Below, one piece after another: positions 49,810-64,000 of a stretch of 64,000 nucleotides of DNA. How positions within the stretch are numbered: the stretch's first letter is position 1; each line of letters begins with the position of its first letter. The position numbers were made by a program, and so were the translations under genes. This DNA is from Rhopalosiphum padi (Eukaryota > Arthropoda > Insecta > Hemiptera > Aphididae). Location: the NCBI RefSeq assembly GCF_020882245.1, contig NC_083597.1, positions 5,304,581 through 5,368,580 on the forward strand, given 5' to 3'. The notes beneath the pieces are model-generated. The model was not told where the DNA came from and made no database searches. It worked only from the letters and a program-made list of their open reading frames with translations.

Positions 49810-52800
49810 CCCTGGTATAATTTTTGTTTGATAAAATAAATTTTAAATATGTTTTTGTGTTTTATTTTGATCTTATTATCTTAAATTAATCGTCATACGT
49901 CAAATCATATAAACTATTTCATATCCGATTGGTAATGTTAATAACATATTGTTGAATATTATATAGGTACAATCATTTACAAATGACGTAAAACTAGGTC
50001 ATATACCCTGCGCAAAGTGTAGTCAATATCGAACAAGTGTTTTGAGGCTAGTGTGTCACAAATAAAAACTTGCCCTCATATAGCAACTATTGGCGTCGTA
50101 TAATAAATATATCTCCCATAGACCAAAGTACCTAAGTTTTTTATAGCTGAGTACGCGGACATTTAATTACTTCATTTTACGAGTATGTCTTCCATAAAAT
50201 AAGCATTTGAAAGTATTATATTAAATTATATTTAAGTTTAGAGTATTAGTGTTTATTTATAAAAATATTTCTTTCACCTTTAACAATTTATTTATTTTAC
50301 ACATAAATATGCAAAGTGCTTTTGTTATTTGAATGATAAAAGTATTTTATTTATGTGGCGTGAAATAAGTTTTAATAATAATGTAATATTGTGTACTTAC
50401 ATTTAATGTTATGCTGATAACAGTTGTTATTTAATTTTGTATTTTACTCCGTTATTCCATTATTCGTATCGTCACTACTTTAATCATTTTAATATCGAAT
50501 ATATTTTAAATTAGTATTTTTATTTTAGTGTTAAAAATGCATTGTTTATTTATAATTTTGTTTTTTATTTTGTTACAGGTGAGTTTCTTTTGGTGTTATA
50601 GCATTATATCAAATAACTCGTGAGTATAATTATTAATAAGAAAATTCATTTCGTATCTAACGGGTGAATTTTTATCGTCCACATATTATGATTGATGTGT
50701 TAGTTTATTCCCATTATATGAGGCTGATTAAATTGCAATTTTCGAAAGGTTTCCACGTACTCTGCGAAAATAATTTCTTTGTAACTGATATTGGTAAAGT
50801 TTCTTCTCCGATAAAACGTGCTTACCAATTATATACGTAACACTAAGTGTAAATATTTATCTTTGCATTAACGCACTATAATAATATGTAGGTATATGGC
50901 GTTAGGTGGGTATAGTTCATTTTCTTTACGATGCCTGCAGGATGTTACATGTATCTATATACTACTCAAGGATTGAACAGACCTATAATTATCGAATTGG
51001 CAATAATATACGGCTTATTTAAGCACTAAGAGTATATAGGTGACCATCATGTTATAAGTTGTATTGTTTTCATAGTATTTGCAACTTTCACTTGAAATAT
51101 GTGTTTTTTTAAACATAAACTTTCATATTATAGGTACATACACCAATTTTATTTATTTTTGTCTTTCCAGTGTTTACCGAATGTATATATGTGTTTTGTC
51201 AAGTCCCATACGGTCATGCCTCCACAATGTCTACACTTGCGGTGTGTTTATGTTATAGGTAGACGAAAAAGTTCGTTTGTTTTTAAATTAAATTTTGCAC
51301 TTACGTTCTGACGTACACACGAGTTGTGTACTTTTGAATTGTCTACGACTACCTAAATATATTTTATACGTATACATATGCAAGTATCCTATTCCGCTGA
51401 CCGTTCCCGCGCACGTGATATACGTTTTAATTAAATGCCGTGTCCTTATATTTTACGACTTGGATATGTATATATATATATAAATGCACACAAATTATAT
51501 ATATCTCCGTCAATTTTGAATGGTATAAAATCACAGTGAAATATAGTTTCTGTGTACATCATATAATGCATTTTTTCTCGCTCGAAGATTGGTTGGGACT
51601 AGTTGTTTGCACGACCGCATATTCATATATTAGGGATATGGTCGCTAGAGAACGCAAATAAATTAATAAATAATAAAAAGATGTCGCACATATTAATTAA
51701 TTATTTTCCTTAATTGTATATATATACGCGTTGCCGTGCATTTATTGTGATCGTATCGAAACTGTTTAGCAACATAATATTAATATTATATGTACCTATA
51801 TGTAAGTATATCGTGCGTATATTATAATATACACTATAAAATACAATCTGTTATGTAATCTAGTTCTTTGCTACAATAGCCCAGTGAACGAAATACACAA
51901 TTCCATCGTTATCATGAAAAAAATATAAATATAAATTTCACGTTTCTAACACATTCGCAACCACGACAGTGTTTGTGTTATAATACGCGTAAACAAAATT
52001 TATTCAACGCGAAAGCTCATAGCGATGTGTTTAAATGGTATGCGTCGCCGCCGTCGAATCACGGAAAATCGGATACACTGCGCACGCAGTTATTTTTTTT
52101 CATTCTACGTATAATCTGCTGACACTTTGGGAAGAGTTTCTGCAATAGCTTTTTTGTTTCGCGGGACCATTGGATGGGAGGGGTTTACGTTACTGCTTCT
52201 CGAATTTATCCCAAAACGTAATAAATGGCAGTTGACGTTATCAGACAATTGTTTCGATTTTCCATTTGCCTGAATTTCAATGATTTTCGATTTACTATGA
52301 CCATGGTAAGGTGGTAGCGGGCATGTTATAAGTATGTTTGTGTAGGTTAAGGTTACACAAGCCCAATTTTACTTCTTTTAGGTTCTAAAATTATTATAGT
52401 AAATGCTTCTTAAATTCTTCTCTATTGTAAAATTAGTATGCGTTTTCAAATAATATTTTTTATCAGACTTTTAGTACGTCATTTTTCTTAAAATTAATCA
52501 TATGATCATTAATAAACAATTAATATAAAACATAATAATTTATGAGAATGCCGCATACACGCGCATGTACTGTCTCTGTTTCATAAATGTTTAACATATT
52601 AAATTTAAAGGTTAGAATATTATTTAATTAGAATCTCATGATTTTATTGATATTTAAATTTTAAAGCGAGTTATGAGCCTTTTAAAATTGTAGTGCGTAG
52701 TACGGAAACAATACACATATGCAGCTTTAGTGTCCTCTTGTTATTACATTCAACTAATTTTAAAGTTATTATAGACATTTTTTGTCATTTATATTTCAAT

Positions 52801-55800
52801 ATTTGTATTGTATATTTTAACGAAATTACCTATTGATTCTCTCCTTCCTCTATTAGTTGTGACGCACGCACGCAAAATAATTAATATGTCATATTGTTTT
52901 GTATACATAATTTTAATTTTGATGATAATTGATTAGGTATACTGTATAGTGTATACTAACTACTTAGTCTCGCGGATATTATAGTGTGTTATCATCATTG
53001 CACCGGTTTTGCGTGCAGTTAACCAATTTGATGAAATATATACTGACTTCAGAGATTGGTTTTCTAGTTATCTGGAGTTAACATAGTACGTTAGTCAGTA
53101 ACTTGATGTGCATTTTGACGTGTCTTAGTATGAGTGTTATGACTAATTAAACGATTATTTCCTGCCATTCCTACTGCTCTTTAATGTGGTTCATTAAATA
53201 TTAATACATTCCGTCCGGTGGCTGTATTTAATCAACGGGACGAACAGTCGAAACTCGACGTAATGGGGTCAATAAGAACGAATCCTGAACACCGTAAGAT
53301 TTCGATAATATCTGGGGTAGATTGATGGAGTTGGTCGCACAGAAATATTTTAATCCTCCTGCAGGACTGCCACTAATTGAATTTATATTTTGATATTGTG
53401 AAACCGGCTGGATGAGATTTAAATTTCAAATTTATTTCAAACGTTTCGCTTGTATACATAAATATTTTAAAGGTTTTTTTCTTGGACTATAAATTACGTA
53501 TTATAAATTCGAAATTAAAACTATTTTTTTGTTCCCTACTTCCTACTGTAACTATAAATGTTTGTGCTTTTATTATTATTATTATTATTATTATCATTAA
53601 ATTCCTAAAATTAATTTAAGACGAATAATAATCCTTTTTAAATCAATCTGTTATTAGTTTATTACTTATAAGAATGGAATTTATTCATTTTATAAATATT
53701 ACTCTAATGTAGTATTACTCTAACATCGTAGTGCTTTAAATCGGCAACTCATATAGGTAATGCAATTGGTATTTTATTTTTAATCAGTGATTAAATGTGA
53801 GTTGTTCTAAGTGTTAAATTAATATTTCTTATTTTTGTCTTCAATTTAGCAAATTCCTTTAAACTAGAGCCAATTATAATTGGATTCTTATTAATAATTA
53901 TTATACAATTCTATATTTATATTGGAACACAACAATATTTTTTTATGTTCTTGTGTGTGTGTATTTTTTTTTTTATAAATTTTTATATCTTATTTATATC
54001 TTATTTAGTTGATGGAACATTTTAAAAATGTTTGTTTAATATCCGTAGATTATTATTATCTGGTATGGATTATGGAAGAGTATGTATATAACCACGATTA
54101 CTTATTGTCCTCCTCTATGATAACTATGTAGGTACTATGTTCATATTATATTTCCTTTAATGGTTATCTATATCCAATGACTATATAATTTGTATTACGC
54201 GTCTGATCTCTACCGATTTAGACAAATCCATTCATTTTTCTACACCGCTAATACATATTATTAAAATTATAAGACAAATCAACTAATTTTAGAAGATATA
54301 TCGCAGGAAATATTTTTCTTTTAAAATTCAATTAATAGGTATTATAGGTAATGATATTTTCTTCGACACTACTCCTTAACTACTTAATACTTAGTATTTA
54401 CAAAATATCATCTATCCGAAAATAAATATTAGAATTTAATAAACGATATTTTTGTGTGGCGTCTAACTTAAATAATATTGATTTTACCAATATTAGTTAT
54501 TACTATATACGTAAATACCAAACTCAATTTCAATATTATTGTATTACTAATGGGACGATATAAATTCAAATATTTTGTACGCGATAAGTATGGAACTATT
54601 GTGCATTCGAGGAAAATTAAGAAAAAAACGATTGATTCAAAAATGGGCAAGGTTATTTTTCTAACTAGTGTTTATATATAGTTGTAGATAAATTTGTTGG
54701 AAATTTTATTTCAAAAATTATGAGAAAATCTGAGAAATCAGCTCTATAATGTCGATTTTGTCTTAAAAATTAAAATTGTATATCTTAAAAATGTTATATA
54801 CATATAATTCCGGTTCTTGGTCCGGTATAATTAAAATAAGATAGCATAACTAAAAAATGTATAATTTTACAATTTAAATTTATAAAGGTAGAATTCTATT
54901 GGTCAAAATAATACTATTACTCAGACTTATACGGCTACTAAAATAAGACAGTGAATACAATTTTTATTAGTTTACCAATTTATTCACCTTGAAGGTAAAA
55001 TTTCTATATTTTGCTATAATTTGTTATTTTTATAATTAACTATATTTTATTTATTAATTTCTGAAGTGTCTTTATTTAAAAAATAACACTCTTAATCTTT
55101 TATTAAAAACAATTCAAATATGATTGTTGTTCATCTAAGAATATAAAATTGAAATATTTTTCTTAATTTACATTTTAATTACATATTATACTAAGCTTGA
55201 TTTACTATTTAGTATCTAAATGTAGCATAATGATTATTGCTCATAAATTATTATTTTCTCATAAACTACCATTTTGTATTGGTCTTATATTTAAAATATA
55301 TTTCATGTGTATATTATATTTTTTCCATAAATTAATCTGGGGTGAAAAAAAACAACAGATATGCAAAAACAAAATTAATGTATTATTGTTGTTATTTATT
55401 TCCCACAATTTTAGTTATTACAAGTTTTGGTATATTTTCGTTGACATTTAATTTTAATAAATTAATAAAAACACGCAAAAAAAACTATTGCGATTTTAAA
55501 CCACCGTTTTCAAAATTACATTTTAGTTTTATTGATCGCTTATACGGTTGTTTTTGTACTCGTAGGTAATTGGGAAAATTAAAAACACACACTTGGTCGA
55601 TATATTCAAATACCCATCACTGCATAAACAAAATATAAAATGCATTAAATATCGTTGTGCATTTGTTTCGTGTTTAACCATTGGCCTACCGAGAAATTTC
55701 CTGGCTTTATCCCTATGGCTTAGTACAAGTAATACAACCCTACTTAATGTACTTAAGTGCGTGCCAGTATACACATGGTGTATTTGTGTTATTTTACCTT

Positions 55801-56090
55801 AGACAATATGCAATATGATAATGTTTACTATGAAAATTAATAGGTATGAATAAATATTTTTAAATCTATAACCACAGAAATGTTTTTATTTTATTTTGCA
55901 TTTGGTTTCAATCACATTCATGTTCATTGGTATTAAAGTAAATACTGTTATAACGTATTTGTTTTCAAGTAAAATGTACATTGCAGATCATCGTTACGAT
56001 ACATCTACTCTAATTAATTGTAATTCGAATTTATCGATGTGGAAGGTAAAAATATTACCATCAATTAATTGTATCGATTAAATTATTCCA
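49810..56090. other. Intronic segment, AT-rich with minor CpG patches
   Basis: No gene recognised. CpG-containing patches occur at about 52010-52200 and 53205-53350. A (TTA)n microsatellite is at 53570-53593. Open frames at 51099-51661, 54468-54681 and 55197-55802 translate to low-complexity hydrophobic or Lys/Tyr/Ile-rich sequences without motifs, often on both strands. Confidence 0.5.
53570..53593. repeat. (TTA)n microsatellite
   Basis: Eight TTA units. Confidence 0.93.
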
Positions 56091-59000
56091 TAGTTTGTTT
56101 AATGAAAGAAAGGTATCGTTTCGCGCATGTAGACTGAGTTATGAACTGTTGCCTGGCCAAATGTAGTGCGATTAGGTGTGAAGCACCGGCCGGTATGGGG
56201 ATGCGCAAAAATATCTAATTTTCGTCAAAACGCGGAAGTTACCTTTCTTTCGTAAGATCGACTATAGATTATATTGATAAATTGCTGCGAGATATTACTG
56301 GTTCAAGAAAATAAGATTTTATTATATTTTGATCAAGCTTATTAATAAGTATTTTATTTTTATCGGACCCATCTTTGAGTACTTATATATTTGTCTTTTA
56401 ATTTTGTGTATTTTAAGCTAAAGCTATATATTAATCTATAACTTATCGAATAAGGTTATCTAAAAGTTTATACAATTTTAGAAATTGCATAGCTGCATGG
56501 GGAGTTTTGTACAAAACTCATATTTATATGAAGTCGACTACTATATTAATTCATAATATATATATATATTTTTTTTAATCTAAAATGCAATGTTATTTAT
56601 ATATGTTTTGAAATATAAATAATACTGTATACAAACTGCACTGTATTTATACATGAATATTGCACATATACTCAATAATTATATAATATATGTGATAATT
56701 CAAATTTTACTTCTCAGAAATAGAAGCGGTTACCTTAAACTATAACGCAATCATCACTATCTTCTAGAAATGTAAAATTTAAATGGTACCAATAAATATT
56801 TATATAATATATATATTACATGCATTATATAATGTATGTAGTAAGGTATTTATAAATATTATAGTGAAAAAATATTTTCCGTTGACGGTCTTGTGGTAGT
56901 TTTATTTTGATAAAAATTTAAATAATATTCTCATTCAAATATGTTGTGTTGTATCCGGTTTAACTACTATATCTATCCAACATTAAAATAAAAAGGTAAG
57001 GGAAATTGAAAATGTGATTTATCGTGTCCGCGTATTTCAATAATAAATTTAGTGCCACAGGGATAGTTATCTTTAATTTTGCAAGAGTTAATTTATTTTA
57101 AGAATATTCTATTCCAATGAGGAAATTCTTAACTTCATGTTATAAGTTAATATAAATACTAATGTAAAGTCAGTGTTGTCAATCTGACCAAAAAATAATT
57201 AACTATTGAAAATTACAAATTAAATCACTGCAGCATACATAAGAAATTCATAAATTTCACTTAAATTAAGAAAAATTCAATATATCAGTAGTGCAATCAT
57301 ATTGTAAGTTGTAAGTATTTATTGTTTATGTTTATATTATCTTGTTTATTCTTTCACAATATGCGTATTAGCTTATTTGTTATGTTTGTTCTTATATTTG
57401 ATTTAATACTTTTAATTGAAGCTTTAGGATATTTAAGTATGTTACACTGAGTGCAGTTCATACGAAAATATTTATAAGCATTTACTTCCCAAAGGAATTT
57501 TTCAATTTCTAAAGTTCAATATGGGTCAAAAGGGAGCAAATAACTGCAGTGTACAAAACTTTTAAAGTGTTTAAATTATAATTATGGTTAAAATTGTAAA
57601 AATTTTACGATAAACATTTATAATATGTCCTTTTCATTTAGACAAATATATTATATAGGTAATATAAAATAATATTAAATAAATGATTTAATTTAAAAAC
57701 TTTATTTATATAATATTCATTATTCAAACTGTATATTGATGGTATTGCATATGTCCCTTTCCGTACGTAATGGTTTTTTTTAAAATTACATTTCCCTAGT
57801 TGCGTTCTTTACTTGTTGGTTATTTTAAACGATACGTATGTGTCCATTGATGTGCCCATATTACTACAACTATAAATTCTTGTTTAGTGACGCGATTCTT
57901 CTTCAAGCACGACGCATTTAATTTAATGAATTTAGAACGCAGTTACGAACATGTTGACTTATAGGTACCTATAACTATTTTAAAATTAATTTTCCCTTTA
58001 GATTCCTATTCATTACATTTAAAATTTACACGTATTGTTATAATATTCTGTACATGCATATTATATATTTGTTAATAATTAATCAGTGATACGTTTTATT
58101 ACGATTATTCATTATTTAACTAATTTCTAATCATTTTATTTATTTAAAAAACTAATCGTTATTTATATTTAATTTATAACAATTTTATTTTTTCTTTACA
58201 CATTATACGTATATACCTATAAACAATTATGAAACAATTTCCTTTGGAAAGTAACTTGTTAATTAATATATATAGATACTCCAACGTTTTCATTGAATAG
58301 TAAAAATAGAAAGATCAATATGTTTAAAAATAAATTTACAAGCCAGTATTATTTAATTATAATAAAAAATAAGTTAATCATCAAGTATAAATCGTTTGAT
58401 TTTTTTGGAAGAATTTATGATAAATATGATGATACTTAATATTCAACTAATTTTTTTGTATGTTGTAGCATTTTTTATTTATGGTGGAATGCACAATTTT
58501 AATAATTATAAAAAATACCTTATTACTTGGATAACACATAGATATTGTTTTGAAGCTCAAATTTAAATGTTTATAATTGTTTCAGTTTCCACATATTTGA
58601 ATGAACCTTTATTCAATGTAAACATAATTTATATAAATGGAATTCTGGTATTTGGATACGTTTATTTTTGTATACAATTTGGTGGTTCAATCATATTTCA
58701 TTTTACCCACAACGGGTTTGATAAATTAATTATTGATATTATAATTAAAATAAGCAAAATAAAATAACTTTATTAGGGTCAAAAGTTGTAATGTTTATAC
58801 ATTTTTTTCTAATCAATGTCATTTCATATTATTTTGAAACTAAAATTAGAAACTCAATGAAGTACATTAAATTAAAAACAAAATAAATAAATATTAATAT
58901 TTGGAAGCAATTTTTGATTTCATAAATTATTATTATACGCAACTTTTGATGTATTCATTCTATAATCTATTTAAAATAATATACACAGACAAAATAAATA

Positions 59001-62000
59001 TAATGTTATATTAATATAATTATTTTAAAACTCAGGTGGAAATCTAAAATTTATTTTGCCGTTTAGAAAAAAATAAGAACAATTAAATATTATAAGGATA
59101 ACAATAAAATACAGTGTGATTTTTTTCATAAATGTCTTATTTTATAATAATTTATGGTAAATTAAAAATAGTTAAAGATAAATAATAGCTATTTATGTTT
59201 GAAAAATTGAATAGAAATATTTTAACTAAAAACATTGAGTAGCACGTCCAATGGATCCATATTTAGAATAATTTAGTATAATAGTATATACTATATACCT
59301 ACATATTTTTATATTTATAAGTAAAATGTAATAACAGAATACGATTTTGAACTTAAAATATTAAATTATGTAATATCTGAAGCACCGGCGCCAGAGACCT
59401 TTTTGTACGTTAAAAATGCATTAACAAATCTTTGCTTTTTTGTGTTGTTCAATAATTATTTACCCTGCAAAAAGTTCACCCGGATGTTTAATGTTCATTA
59501 CAAAGTAATGTGAACTTTTTTTTATTCCGAACGTTTTTGTATATTACATCGTTTATTATATTGTCTACTTTATAATATAGTCCCTTTAACCGTGATTAAG
59601 TTATATAGAAATCTCGAAATAACACAACAGTATAATATTAAAATAAATAACAGTCCGCCGCTATGTCCGTTTTAATACATATTACTAATTCATATGTACT
59701 CATGGGGAGTTCGGTAAATACGAAAAATATCGCAAGTAACTGTGCCGATATAGTAATAATGCCCTTATCCATTTTAGGGTTATTCTCTCTGCGATCACTG
59801 TTTTTTATATTATAACTACGTATTTTTGTTTTTATTCTAGTTTTTTTTTTAAATTAAATTACGCTTATCCCATTTAAAAAAAAAAATATTTTCATGTCTT
59901 GGAAGGAAGTTATAATAATTAAAAAGAAGTTTATTTCGCCTCGGGACACGTATTGTATAAAATATTTAAGAATTTTATAATTTGGTAATTTGGCCTTTAG
60001 ACTTATAGCAGATTAACAGGTATACTTTAAAAGATTCAAAAAATAAGAACATAAAATGTACGATTAAAGGTTAAGCGTGTTTATATTGAATCGCTCTATA
60101 TAATTTAAAAAATGCGTGTGTAACGCACGATATCAATGTTTGTGTATAATATACGGTGCAGTATATAAGTAAACCGGTCGTCGATAAATCGTTTTTAGTC
60201 AGCGTAATTGTTTGAGAACTCAAACGACAATGTAATATAAAAAATAACAATACCTAATAATATAATAACAACATAAATATTGAAAACTCACCAAAATACT
60301 ACCCTACTTCAGCGTGCGCACTTGTTACGATTGGTATCCAATAACATCTCGAGAAGATAATAGTTATGTTTCATAAAAAAAAAGGTGTATACGAATTGCA
60401 TTCCATTACGAGTATGTCGTTAGGTATTTTTTTTTTTCATGAGTTCTCCGTGATGTATTTTTAAGATTCATGGGTTCTGAAAATATGTTGCAATATATTA
60501 TAACGTATACAATTATAATTTACGATAAATATGAATAGATTTTGTTCCGAGTTCTTGGATAGTATAATAAGCTAGTTGTCGTTTATCGTCATCTTGGTTA
60601 ATAATAACTTGACCTCTTACTATACTATTGGTGATTTGTATTATGTATTTATTTTATTACAATATATAAACGACAAACGGTAGTTTCCAGAGGTGTTAAT
60701 ACAATTTAAATCTAAATATAACAATACAGTTGAACATAATATACATTTAATCGGGGAGTGGAATGTTCATTCAGTAGTTATAAGAGGGTGATTATGATCT
60801 AATGAGTTGGTGTGACTGGGGTTAGTAGGGAAAGAAATCTGGTTACGGACAGAGTGAGTTGCAGGAATTATAAAATAGACTCCTTTGAGAAGATCTGGAT
60901 GCTCCAGGTACACCTTTTAAATAGGGTACCTAGATGTTAATGTTATAATAAACCGTTGGTCACCTTTGATGCACCACGAAGATTTAGATGTGGATGAATT
61001 CACGGATAGCCGTGGTATATTGGACTATATTATTATACTAGACATAGTTTGCCGTTAAAAATGACACCTCTTATGTGATTCATACTTTGTCAAATTCATT
61101 ATTTAATACTCAGTGTAATAACACTCAACATTTTTTTTATAAAAGAATGTCTTATAATTTATATTCAAATAATTAAATGCTTATAATTTAGTAATAAATT
61201 AAAAATATTAATTTATAATTTCAGTGGTAGATGAAAGTCTGATATTTATCTGTCCATGCAGCGATTTTATTGTTGGGATTAAAACCGTTAACCTAGATGT
61301 TCATCAAATACCGTATTAAACTATTTAAACATCCGAATTGTAATTGAATAAAAATAAACACGACAATAGCTATGCACACGTTAAATACAAATGTGTTCAG
61401 CGTGACGTTAAATGGGTAGGTTCGACCAGTTTTAAAATGCTGCCATACAGGTCTAAAATATTTTAGAACCAATTATTATAATAACTATTTTATATTCTTT
61501 AACCAATGACAACTATATACAAAAAAAAATAAAATAATAATCGTTTTTCGTAAGTCAACCAATTCCTGTGTGAGTCCTTCTTTAAAATGCGAATTTTGTA
61601 AAATCTTTTTTAGTGTGCACTTACATTATGAAATGTAGGTGCTGTCAAAATTCCAAGTCACTACTTATTATAGTTCGGGATCTACGTTGATTTCCTGTCA
61701 GTCACGACAAAGCTGCTTATATGTACAAATATATTATATAATGCATACGAATATCTTTCTGTGTATTTAATTTTTCTGTACGTCTATTGAAATTACGTAA
61801 TATCTGAATGATTTGATTGTTTTCAACTAGTTTTATCAATAAATTGTTTGGGACTCGGTGCTTATAGCTTAATTTCTTAACCCCTATAGGTTGTTATATG
61901 ATAGCTCACACATGAATTTAGTTTCGGTTATAGATTATAATATCACTATTATAATTAGTAAAAATAAGGCATATAAAAATTTCAGAAAATATATTTAAAA

Positions 62001-64000
62001 ACAAATTTTAAATTCTTTTATGAACAATATTACAATGGTTACTTTTATTATTTGCAACCATGATTTGTTTTCTTAATTCTGGACATATTTTTGGTGTAAA
62101 CTAATAAAAACGAATACTAGTGTCTTAACGATATTGGATTTACGTCAGTCTTTAAGCATTTGTTGAATCTGTACCTATTTGTTTTGTATTTACATCAAAG
62201 GTATGTCTGAAATCAAGATGAGGAAAATTATTCATTTTGATTGCGTTGTTTGTATTATTTATTTAAATTGAAGCAAAACGGAAAGCGATAGAGATTAATT
62301 TTAACTCAGCCAAAATCTGATAATATCACTAGTAATGTATATTGAGTATAGTATTTTATAATTTAGTTTCTCACACTGTTTCAAATTTACCAAGCTGATA
62401 TAAAAAAATATATATTGTATCGTTTAATAAAAAATAGTATTAACCGATATTGTTACCTACTGTTAATACTGATAAGTATTTCTTTTATGTTAAAATGTTA
62501 AATCGTAGTTCTTGCTAAGTATTTTGTATGTGATAAGGTGTTACTACTGATTTGTTTTTACATTTTTATGATGAAAGTGCAAAATATTATAAGTGAAAAT
62601 CAAAAGCATTTGAAAATAATTGATGGGCATGAGTCTGTTTTTAAAAATTTTTGGCTATAAATATTATAAAACGTTGGAAATGCAGCGTGAAAACATGTTA
62701 AGTAAATTTTAAAATCAACGTAAATGATGACATTTTAATGAACATTGGCGACATTCAACACGACCGTGATACATTATTTAAAGCAATAATAAATCGACAA
62801 ATTGTTGGTAATTTTTTTAACGAAAAGTTACATAAGACAAACTAATTTAGAATTTTTAAGTTAAATTAAATCTGTGTTGATGGCACTTTTGAATAATTTA
62901 CTTACACAATTTTCTTGCCAATTATTTATAGTTTACGACCTTTTTAATAATTATTTCGTGTCTTTAGTATATTAAAAAAAAATACAAAAACAAGAATTAC
63001 AATCACATTACTGCGGCACTTAAAGTTATTAATTTCGGAAGATTCATCAAGGAAATTATTGGTAATGAATAATTTATGACCTAGAATTAGTTAAAGAATA
63101 TGAGACGAATGAAAAGGTTGCAAATATTATATTATATTATATTTGTCATATATTTTTAGAATATTCTTTTTGAGTCGTCTACACAACGTTTGTGATTTTT
63201 TTTTCATTTTTTCTATCAGAAACACAACTTATTGATTTTAGAGTTATAGATTTAGCTGATGTTGGATCAAAAATAATATTCTAGATGAATTATTCTTTTT
63301 TTATCAATGTGTGCAAATAAAAGATCATACTTACAGTGAACTATACATGAACAAGTTCGAGTTTTTTTTCATAACAAATTAAGTAATTTAGTAGTTGTTA
63401 TAAAAATATGTACATATTTCTATTTCTATATGTTTTAAAAATAATTCATATTGATACTTTAATGTTAATTAAAAGCTAGCTAATATGTATATGTACACAC
63501 ATTCAGGGAACCCCACTGAAACAATATTTTATTTATTGAATATCTGATTAGAAAATTAAATGGAAATAATATCATAACATGCTTAGAGTTTGTCAAAAAA
63601 GTATAAAAGTAACGTTTTACTAAGATAATTATTTTATTGATTCATGGTTATAATTGTATCATATATTTATTTATTTTTTTATATTATTGTCTTTATTAAA
63701 TTTTTATTAGATTAAATTGATTCAACGTTTATAAGTTATTTTGTTGCATTCAACAAATACATATTTTATCAAATTATATTATATTTATACTGTTCATGTA
63801 TTTATAACCCATATATTATTTATATTATTAACCATATTCAATTTTGATTAGATTCAACGAATTTTTGAATTTTAGAGGAGAATGTTATTAACTGTCCCTT
63901 AACGAATACACATAAGATGTTTATCATATATATATATATTTTAAATAAGTTGAAGTAAGTACTTATATAATTCATTTAAAAAAAAAATGTATATTACTCG
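56091..64000. other. Intronic AT-rich segment to the window edge
   Basis: No gene recognised. A short CpG patch (about 56115-56250) and a purine-rich patch (about 60750-61015) interrupt AT-rich DNA. No acceptor followed by an RRM-coding frame was found before the right edge. Confidence 0.5.

Larger units (their letters stand above)
13880..64000 (+). other. Very long intron of the Orb2-like gene (open to the right edge)
   Basis: After the GTAAGA donor at 13880 no segment on the + strand encodes RRM motifs (RNP1/RNP2 patterns) or the Cys/His-rich C-terminal domain of CPEB proteins. No frame of useful length resembles another known protein. The simplest reading is a single intron of over 50 kb. 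Small or non-coding exons cannot be excluded by eye. Content is mainly AT-rich DNA with microsatellites, hairpins, one hAT MITE and CpG-rich islets, listed separately. Confidence 0.65.

Noticed and set aside
55529..55802. Minus frame of 81 codons and plus frame of 69 codons
   Set aside because: The minus translation looks mildly protein-like, but the opposite strand is also open and no family or context supports a gene.
1..64000. CRISPR arrays, bacterial operons, phage or viral genes
   Set aside because: No regularly spaced repeats, no ribosome-binding-site and gene-cluster organisation, and no viral protein motif. The spliced genes and composition are eukaryotic.

Overview
This window looks like a stretch of insect nuclear genome, most likely aphid. 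It is very AT-rich, full of TA and TAA microsatellites and short 'taggtacctat'-type words, and it contains spliced genes with GT-AG introns. It also carries hAT elements of the zinc-finger type common in aphid genomes. The species call is inference from style and gene content; nothing in the window names the organism.

Two real genes can be read, both on the + strand. At 3481-5773 lies a complete five-exon gene for a TauD/TfdA-type Fe(II)/2-oxoglutarate dioxygenase. It has the HxD...H iron triad and the two C-terminal arginines that in bacterial TauD hold 2-oxoglutarate and the sulfonate group. At 11264 begins the 5' part of an Orb2/CPEB2-4 type translational regulator. Exon 1 (11264-11698) and exon 2 (13403-13879) encode the low-complexity N-terminal half, including a short Gln/His tract. 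The two RNA-recognition motifs and the C-terminal zinc-binding domain are not in the window. Everything from 13880 to the right edge is therefore interpreted as one intron of at least 50 kb.

Layout: 1-3456 is AT-rich intergenic DNA with one unexplained higher-GC islet (about 1400-1670) and a possible decayed hAT relic. 3457-5850 is the dioxygenase gene. 6705-7795 is a structurally complete but internally deleted hAT element with a perfect 8-bp target duplication and a broken transposase gene. 7800-10650 is intergenic with a hAT end and a small MITE-like element. 10697-11263 is the GC/CpG-rich promoter and 5' UTR of the Orb2-like gene. 13880-64000 is intronic: mostly AT-rich DNA with microsatellites, hairpins and one hAT MITE (49571-49801). 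It is interrupted by short CpG-rich islets, densest between about 38 and 53 kb. The strongest islet, at 40185-40570, resembles the main promoter, including a (TAA)n tract just upstream, and is a candidate alternative promoter.

The two genes have no evident functional link; their adjacency looks incidental. No bacterial-style operon, CRISPR array, tRNA or rRNA could be supported. The most test-worthy items are the candidate internal promoter, a predicted 49-residue one-membrane-span ORF on the minus strand at 48457-48606, and the unusual dioxygenase.
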